From: Chaunax sp. Z400
Lineage: Eukaryota > Chordata > Actinopteri > Lophiiformes > Chaunacidae
Assembly: GCA_037577475.1 (NCBI GenBank)
Contig: CM075190.1
Coordinates: forward strand, 320,001 to 384,000
Reading direction: 5' to 3'
Length of the DNA stretch: 64,000 nt
Shown here: in pieces, positions 56,932 through 64,000 of the stretch
Layout: every line of letters begins with the position of its first letter
Numbering within the stretch: position 1 is the first letter of the stretch
Notes under the pieces: generated by a model
What the model was told of the DNA's origin: nothing
The model's input: only the letters and a program-made list of their open reading frames with translations
Databases searched by the model: none
Translations under genes and position numbers: made by a program

Positions 56932-59187
56932 CTTGACCCCTCCCCTGGTCACTTCCCCCGTCTTCGTGTAGAGCTGCACTCCCTCTGGGTCCTGGATGCA
57001 GTGGAGGTGGCGACGCTGGGTCCTCCAGATCTCCCCCATCCTGGCGCGGTCAATCAGCGGGACCCCCATGGTGTCCACAGCATTCCAGAAGTGATCCAGC
57101 ACCTCCTGGATCAGACGGTCGGCTTCTGGCTGCGCCCTGATCCGCCGCCGGCAGTGAGGGGCCATCTCAGGAATGGTCAGGTGGACGATGGCACCCGTCC
57201 CCATCTGGGACTGCTTTGCCCTCTTCAGCCGCTCCACATCCTCCCCGTCCCACTCAAAGATGGCAGTGGACAGGCGGGACATGAAGGGGAGGTAGCGGAT
57301 GACGCGCCCCGCCCACTCTGAGCTGTGCTGGTCCCTCAAGGTTTTTCTGAGGCAAGCCGCACTGTTGCCCAAAGTGCGCTCCCTCAAATGCCCCACCACC
57401 GCCTTGTCGCAGGACAACCTGAGTGTGTGGTGAAGAGGTCAATCGTGTGCTATGCTGCAGTAAATAATTGAATGAATAAATAAATACACAAGCCTTCTTA
57501 TTTCTGCTTACTTGTAGGTCAGGATGGCAGGAAACTGCATCTGGTGCCCCAGGTCCAGCTGGTCCATGATATCCTGGGACCAGGCAGCAACCTTGCGCTT
57601 ACATGACAGGCATTCCAGGTACTCCGTGCCCATGAAGTACCAGCCTGTCATGTCCAGGACCCTCCGCACCGTCTTGTACAGACCAGCCCCTGTGAGTTTG
57701 TGGCCACATCCCTTGCACACAAACCTGCACGCCCACATCCTGTAGGGCGCCCACAGGAAGAAGCGTGTGTGAAAAAAGGGCTGGCACGAGGCAGGGGGCT
57801 GCGCGTACAGGGGCCGGTCTCCTGGGGGGGACCACCAGAGATGGAGGTCACTGACGAGGACGGGATGTCCTCCCACACCTCTGGTGAAGAGAGCTCGGCC
57901 CAGCCAGTCCTGCTGCTCCACCGGCAGCGCCTTCCTCCACTTCTTGGGCAGCAGCTGCAACGTTCACATCGCATCCGTCAGTACTATTTTAAGTACTAAT
58001 ATCATTTTGCTTATTACTAGAAAATTATATCTCACCTCTGCACCGGTGGAGGTGGGCTGCGCGAGCTGTTTGGGGGGAGGGGGTCCTGAAGGTCCTGGGC
58101 GGGCGACAGGTGCTGCGGCATCCCTGGCAACTGCAAATTTCAGCCAGTCAGTCAGTCAGTCAGTCAGTCAGCCAGCCAGCCAGTTGAACGACTGACAGGA
58201 CATGGCGTACAAAAAACCAAAATGCACTCACGCTGAGAGTCGACCTCCACAGCAGCGGCGACGAGGACGTCGTCCGTCAGGTCACCGGATGCAGCGCCTG
58301 CACAAGAAGTGAATGTAGGACTGTATGACATTTGCACTTTTAACAGGACTCGTGAGACGCCTACACAACAAGGGGAGAGGGTCTTACTGGTCGACGGACG
58401 TGCTGTGTCCTGGCGGGCAGGCGGAGTAGCCGCTGGAACTCTGGCCGCTGCATCCTGGTTGGTGCGACCGACCAAGTACACCTGCAGCTGCTTCAGCCGC
58501 GACCCGGCCTGTGGCTTCTGGCGCGTCACCCACTGCACGTACCTATGGACAAACAGGGCAAACCGAATGAGTGTTTTCTCCATAGTTGACCTGTGAATTT
58601 TTACAATTGAAAAATGATGACTTCTCAATACTCACGTCCTGCTCTCCCGGTCAGTTGCTTCGTACAGTGAAGCATAGGTCCTGCTGGCGTGCACCCCAAA
58701 ACCTACGCAACACTTATCCATGCCCCTCACCGACTCTGCTCCCTCCCACATCCGCCGCTCCTTCACTGCCACCATGACAGGTGGAAAGAGGGCAGCATAG
58801 GAGGTGAGGGCGTTTTTGTTGGCCTCGAGGCGAGACTGGGAGGTGCCCCCCCTCCCATCCATCTCCCCCTGATGAGAGACGATGATGCTAACTGCATAGC
58901 CAACATCGTTGCTCAATAGCCATTTCAATGTCTGACCCCTGTACTGTCCAAACTGGAGCTCTGTTTCACTGAGCACCAGTTCAGGGCAGCCTGGGTCACC
59001 TCCCGCAGCCTTGACCTTGGTCACTGCCTCCTCCCTCACCCTCTCAGGCAGCTTCACCTCGAACGACCTCACAGTGTCTCGGCCACCCTTCTGGGAGGCT
59101 TTGACGACGTGTGTCGCCGCGGCAGAAGGCTGCAAGATCAGGTGGGAGGAGGAAGGCAGGTACCGAAAGGCCGGAGTGGAATCCATT
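56932..59187 (-). pseudogene. Eight-exon transposase-like gene, copy 4 (737-bp internal deletion)
   Basis: Exons: A 58636-59186, B 58388-58542, C 58232-58297, D 58036-58130, E 57512-57954, then the first part of F (57290-57418) joined directly to the last part of H (56932-57289). The 737 bases corresponding to 15467-16203 of copy 1 are missing, removing the end of F, all of G and the start of H, including VLYVDRDCC and RLDVWHLLRRF. The join happens to be in frame. The exon F acceptor is intact, as in copy 2. It cannot encode a complete catalytic core. Confidence 0.75.
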
Positions 59188-59417
59188 CTACAAATAAGCA
59201 GACGACAGGCGCGTTAATTACACACTTTAAGCATTACACTCACACATACACAGCATTTATCTTATCAAATGCATTTCACTGTGTCTCTGTGCTCTGTCAT
59301 TATCCTCTTTTCAAATAAATTCTAGGATTACATCACCATGTAATGATCCGTCATGGACAGCAAATCAATACATTCACACAGAGAAATGAGATAGAGCTGA
59401 CCATGACTTACAGTATT

Positions 59418-59642
59418 ATGTGTGTGTGTGTGTGTGTATATATACACATATATATATACACATACATATATATACACATACATATATATACACATACATA
59501 TATATACACATACATATATACATATATATATACACATACACATATATATACACATACATATACACACACATACATATATACATATATATATACACATACA
59601 CATATATATACACATACATATACACATACATATATATATATA
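59418..59642. repeat. TG/TA/CA compound microsatellite, block 2
   Basis: Same as 23684-23910, two bases shorter. Confidence 0.95.
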
Positions 59643-60333
59643 CAGTACCAGTCAAAAGTTTGGACACACCTTCTCATTCAATGGTTTTTATTTATTTTAA
59701 TTATTTTCTACATTGTAGATTAATACTGAAGACATCGAAACTATGAAAGAACACATATGGAATTATGTAGTAAACAAAAAAGTGTTAAATAAGTCAGAAT
59801 ATGTTTTATATTTTAGATTCTTCAAAGTAGCCTCCTTTTGCTTTGATGACAGCTTTGCACACTCTTGGCATTCTCTCAGTCAGCTTCATGAGGTCGTCTC
59901 CTGGAATGGTTTTGAATTAACAGGTGTGCCTTGTCAAGAGTCAATTTGTGGAATTACTTGCCTTCTTAATGTGTTTGAGACCATCAGTTGTGTTGTGCAG
60001 AGGTAGGGTTAGTACACAGTGGATAGCCCTATTTGACTACTGTTGTAATCCATATTATGGCAAGTTCCATTCCAGGAGACGACCTCATGAAGCTGACTGA
60101 GAGAATGCCAAGAGTGTGCAAAGCTGTCATCAAAGCAAAAGGAGGCTACTTTGAAGAATCTAAAATATAAAACATATTCTGACTTATTTAACACTTTTTT
60201 GTTTACTACATAATTCCATATGTGTTCTTTCATAGTTTCGATGTCTTCAGTATTAATCTACAATGTAGAAAATAATTAAAATAAATAAAAACCATTGAAT
60301 GAGAAGGTGTGTCCAAACTTTTGACTGGTACTG
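59643..60333. mobile_element. Internally deleted Tc1-type element (MITE), block 2
   Basis: Same 691-bp element at the same site with the same TA flanks as 23911-24601. It was therefore inserted before the blocks duplicated. Confidence 0.92.
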
Positions 60334-60939
60334 TACATATATATATTGTTCATAACTGACTGACTAAGTAATTTCCATTGGAATATTATGCAAAGGCAAG
60401 GACACATTTTGTATTGTTCACTTATACTACTGTATTTTGGATACTGCACAGAGGTGTGGGTTAACACATGAAGGTTTAGTATTTGTCATGTAGAAGTGTT
60501 ACAGAAAAGAGCAATAACAATTATAAACAAAGTGAATATCAAAGAGCATACCAGCAGGCTGTTTATAAATTGCTAGAAATAGGTTGACCTGAAGGAAATT
60601 TAATTTCAAAAGTCCGTACACGCGTAAAACATGAAAGCAGATGTGTATTTTTAAAAAGTACTGTCTGTTCATGAGCGCAAATCCCGCTCTTCAAGCAGTG
60701 CATGCAAATGAATGACTGCACACCGGCATATCGGCCGCTTCAAATATTAAAAGTTCAAATGTTATTTGGTAAATTGGTTCAAATATGATTTGTTAAACTG
60801 ATACTGTAATGCGCTAGGTAGCTAGCTAGGTAACCGTGTCATTACTATTACTGGCTCCGTACTCCGTACTTTCATTTGCCTCGTAGCAAGTACAACACAG
60901 CCGACAGACACATTGAATGAGACACAGAACAGTACTTAC

Positions 60940-61568
60940 ATAACTCGACGACAGAAATGTCTGCGAAAAAGTTGTGGAAATAAAAGTCCTTCTCTCTCAA
61001 GCAAGCGCAGCTGAGACGACTGAGGAGAAACGGCTTCAATCAGGTTCAAATTCAAAGCTGAGTTGGGGGGGCGGGGGCCCGGAAAGCCAGCCAATCAGAA
61101 GTCGTCGGAGCAAGTTAGGCCATCCAGTCAGAGACAGCGTGTGTTAGGGCAGCCAATCCAGTCAGGGAGCTCGATTACATTGATCTTTGTGGAACGCTAC
61201 AAGGGGGCTGGGCTTAGAAGTTAGGGAGAGTCAGAGAACATCGAGACACGGACGGGGCGGGGCGGGGCGGGGCGGGAATCTTCACTGTCCGCCCCGGCGG
61301 CCGCCGGCCGCGCGACGGCGGCGGATCCGGCGTCGCTCCGACGGTACACCACTTTGTAGAAACGTCCGTCCCGTCCCGCGACGGCGAGGCGCCTTCTCCG
61401 TCTCGAACGGCCCGGCCTCGAAAGCGGAACGCACCTGGCTTCTGCGCATCGGAAATGACCCCGCCGGAGCTCTGGAGTCGCCGGAGAGGCGTACCGGGAT
61501 ATGCAAAGTAGCCACGTGCTCTCGTTGTGCTCCCCTCCCTCACACCGCCGGCCGGCCGGATGGATGAA
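60940..61568. promoter_or_regulatory. CpG island, CCAAT boxes and proposed 5' exon, block 2
   Basis: Counterpart of 25208-25840. The minus-strand donor GTAAGT starts at 60939. The GC-box run is rearranged (GACGGGGCGGGGCGGGGCGG) and a 4-bp deletion lies near 61408. Confidence 0.55.
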
Positions 61569-61579
61569 GAACACATACA

Positions 61580-61673
61580 TACATACATACATACAGACGA
61601 GTGGTCCCAACTCGTCTTATGTGCAAATACTTTCTTATTTTCCCTATAATATTATCAACTGTATATATTATTG

Positions 61674-61756
<83 letters not shown>
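61580..61756. repeat. (ACAT)n, (TA)n and (GA)n microsatellites, block 2
   Basis: Counterpart of 25848-26027 with a longer GA run. Confidence 0.93.
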
Positions 61757-61758
<2 letters not shown>

Positions 61759-62028
61759 TCTCTACGATATGAGCACTGCCCTTGAAAGACTGATTGCCAT
61801 TACTACCCCTGACATATCTGACTGAGAAGAATCAAGTTCCAACATAAAGTTTGGTATGTAGCATAAAGTATAAACTTACTTTACTATACTTACTTTAGTA
61901 TAAACTTACTAGTGAGACGGAAGAACACACGGGTATGTTTAAAAACAAAAGACACTTTAATGGGACTTTCAACAAAGTATAAAACACACTTTAATATATA
62001 TATATAAAAATAAATACATAAATACACA

Positions 62029-62419
62029 TCAATGCAAAGAAAAAATATAAATAAAGGATACAAAATACACAGATAAATAAATGATAAAAAAATAAACACA
62101 CCAAACGATATAAAATACACAGATAAATAAATGATAAAAAAATAAACACACCAAACGATATAAATGATAATAACTTTCAGTCTTTCCCCCCCCCCGTGCT
62201 TCCCTTTCCTGTCTCTTCCTTCTTTCCTCTCTCCTCTTTTTCTTTCTCCTCCTTCTCTCTGCCAGTCTGTGGTCCTTCCTTTTCACTCTCTCTGCTCTCC
62301 TCCTTGCCTTCCTCAGTTCTTTCTCCTGCCGGATTTTTTCTCTCCTCTTCTTCTCTCCTCTTCTCCCTTCTCTTTACCCTTTCCTCTTTCCTCTTTTCCT
62401 TCCTCCTATACAAGTACAC
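62029..62419 (-). pseudogene. Lys/Arg-rich ORF, block 2, frameshifted
   Basis: Matches 26299-26676, but a 13-bp duplication (TTCTCTCCTCTTC) near 62350 breaks the frame, leaving two overlapping shorter frames. If the block-1 frame is a real gene, this copy is broken; if it is non-coding, this is ordinary pyrimidine-tract slippage. Confidence 0.35.
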
Positions 62420-62724
62420 CAGTACTGTAATGATCTATAGTAGTACTGTTATTACTACTGTTCTGAAAATGAAAGGAATCTAAAAGTAGATCAGCTGGAG
62501 AACAGGTTACACAATGACGTCATCACTGGTAGATATTACAGTGAAGGCTGCATTTGGAACAGTTAAGCTTCAGAAATGTCAACCCAACATATAAAGAACA
62601 AATAGAGCTCCAGTCACAGGAAAACAACACGGACTGTTAGATTACAGGATCATAGAGGTTCCACCGGCTCTGAGCTGAAGCCACTTTTTAAGAAGAACAC
62701 AGTCATGTTCTAAAATGTGTCTTA

Positions 62725-62841
62725 CCAGTGTTCACTGCGTTCAGCTGCGTGGCAGCAGTCTCTCTGCGGTCACGCTGTCTCGGTTCTGCTCTAACCGGGA
62801 GGGACGGGACCTTTATAAAGCAGCACCCAGTGATGACGTCA
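62725..62841 (-). promoter_or_regulatory. CRE/TATA promoter and donor, block 2
   Basis: Same TGACGTCA (62834-62841), palindromic CTTTATAAAG and minus-strand GTAAGA donor as block 1. The second CRE is at 62515-62522. Confidence 0.5.
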
Positions 62842-64000
62842 ATAACTCCTCCTATAGGAAAAAAAACACAAACGCGTGTGTTAGGAGAAACGCGAGAGGC
62901 ATTATTCTAACACGATCGATGTGAAGATGACGTATACCCAGATAAGACGCATTACAGGCACTGACTTTTCTATGTATTCATGAATCAATCTTAGTCACTT
63001 CTGAACTTTGATTATTTTGTTATATGACACCAACGTTGTGTCTCCAGTGTTAGAAGTAGAACAAGGTGCTCATGTAATTAAATGAGATCTTCTTTATTAA
63101 TAGCCTTGAGAACTTCTTGTCCATCGTTCTTGTCCAGTTTAACTAGTCTTTAGATAAATGTACAGTACATGTATTTCTTTTTTGCTTTACGTCTTTTTGT
63201 TTGTTCATGTTTCAAACTAACATTCAAGTCACAGATCTTTTTTTCACTTTAACATTGTAAGACAGGGTGTTTTTCAAAGTTTTCTTTAATTTCTCAGGTA
63301 ATCATAATTAATATGATTTCAGTTGTTTTATGTTTAGTTATGTTTAATGACTCAATTTCCAATATATTTATTGAATTAATCAATGGTCATCTACACACAA
63401 CAGTTATGGAGAAATCAGACCATAAACGTGGTGTTATATTTATCTAAGGATAGCTGTAGGACATCTCACCTGCTTTCACTTAATAAAACTGCCTTCTTAG
63501 ATTCACTGCAAACTTTACCTGCTGCTTTCATGTATTTTATAGTTTTTATTCTGTAAGTATTGCACAAACTATTTTCATTCTGTTCTATGAATGCATACAT
63601 TATGTCGATTGTCTGGGTTTTTCTTTGTTTTGTATGTTGAGCCACACCTAAGATGATTTTCTGTTATGAAAGTCAATAAAGTTTCTGATTCTCAAACAAT
63701 ACATATGAATGCAAACCTAATTTTGACTAAATGTGTAGTTTCTGCTTTTTGGCTAGTATAGACAGTCCGTACACACTGCAGTAAAGCATTCTTTTTTATT
63801 CAAAAAAATGTTTTAGATAAATGTAATTTCCAGCTTTTGGCAGGAGTCAAAGACAATTTGTTGTTGGTTCAAACATAATGATGAATGGACAGCAACATTC
63901 CAAGTTATCACCATGTTCTCTTAGTAGTTCATCAAATGTTTAACAGATACAAAGCAGAACAAAGAACATTTATTTCTCTTCAGATTCAAGCACTTGTCCT

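Larger units (their letters stand above)
36049..64000 (+). repeat. Second copy of a ~36-kb segmental duplication (partner: 1-28257)
   Basis: Every feature of 1-28257 recurs in the same order and orientation, at an offset of 36048 falling to 35743. Offset steps are explained by the CA repeat (-10), the AAACC array (about -1000), the AGTATG array (about +1565), the 31-bp minisatellite (-62), the second AGTATG array (-72), a 737-bp deletion, and small indels. Single-copy parts differ by very few substitutions. Confidence 0.95.

Overview
The window looks like a teleost (ray-finned fish) chromosome. It has spliced genes with GT/AG introns, a Tc1-type element with TA target sites, a CR1/L2/Rex1-like LINE, a Ginger-like integrase-OTU transposase, CpG-island promoters and very large simple satellites. 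No bacterial features, tRNA, rRNA or CRISPR were seen. Species cannot be told from the sequence.

Layout. A block of about 36 kb is present almost twice, head to tail: 1-28257 matches 36049-64000. The offset is 36048 at the start and 35743 at the end, changed mainly by satellite length differences and one 737-bp deletion. Each block reads: (i) a TGAGATGCG minisatellite that flips strand at 1211/1234 (37257/37282); (ii) a Ginger-like element with a 330-bp module (M) rich in TTATTAC motifs, a short promoter and first exon, four 171-bp tandem repeats, an 867-codon integrase-OTU frame, and two more M modules; (iii) a 3-4 kb AAACCTTTAGT(AT) satellite; (iv) a 3.7-5.2 kb satellite of 9-bp xxxAGTATG units; (v) a minus-strand, eight-exon, transposase-like gene cut by that satellite in its last visible exon; (vi) a 31-bp minisatellite and a chimeric junction; (vii) a second AGTATG array of about 2 kb; (viii) a second copy of the gene with its 5' end, intron and CpG-island promoter; (ix) a lysine/arginine-rich minus-strand ORF with its own CRE/TATA promoter. 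The stretch 28258-35266 is seen once and holds a decayed LINE. It ends in an inverted AAACC array and an inverted M module (35267-35855) that lead into block 2.

How it fits together. M modules face each other across the minisatellite palindrome (35526-38062), and AAACC arrays lie outside them on both sides. This resembles a fold-back or composite transposon built around an apparently intact Ginger-type transposase. The four copies of the eight-exon gene have decayed differently. Copies 1 and 3 lack the first exon start and carry a broken splice acceptor. Copy 4 has lost 737 bp. Copy 2 keeps 774 codons open and in phase across all eight exons. The very high identity between blocks means either a recent tandem duplication or two haplotypes wrongly joined in the assembly; sequence alone cannot decide.
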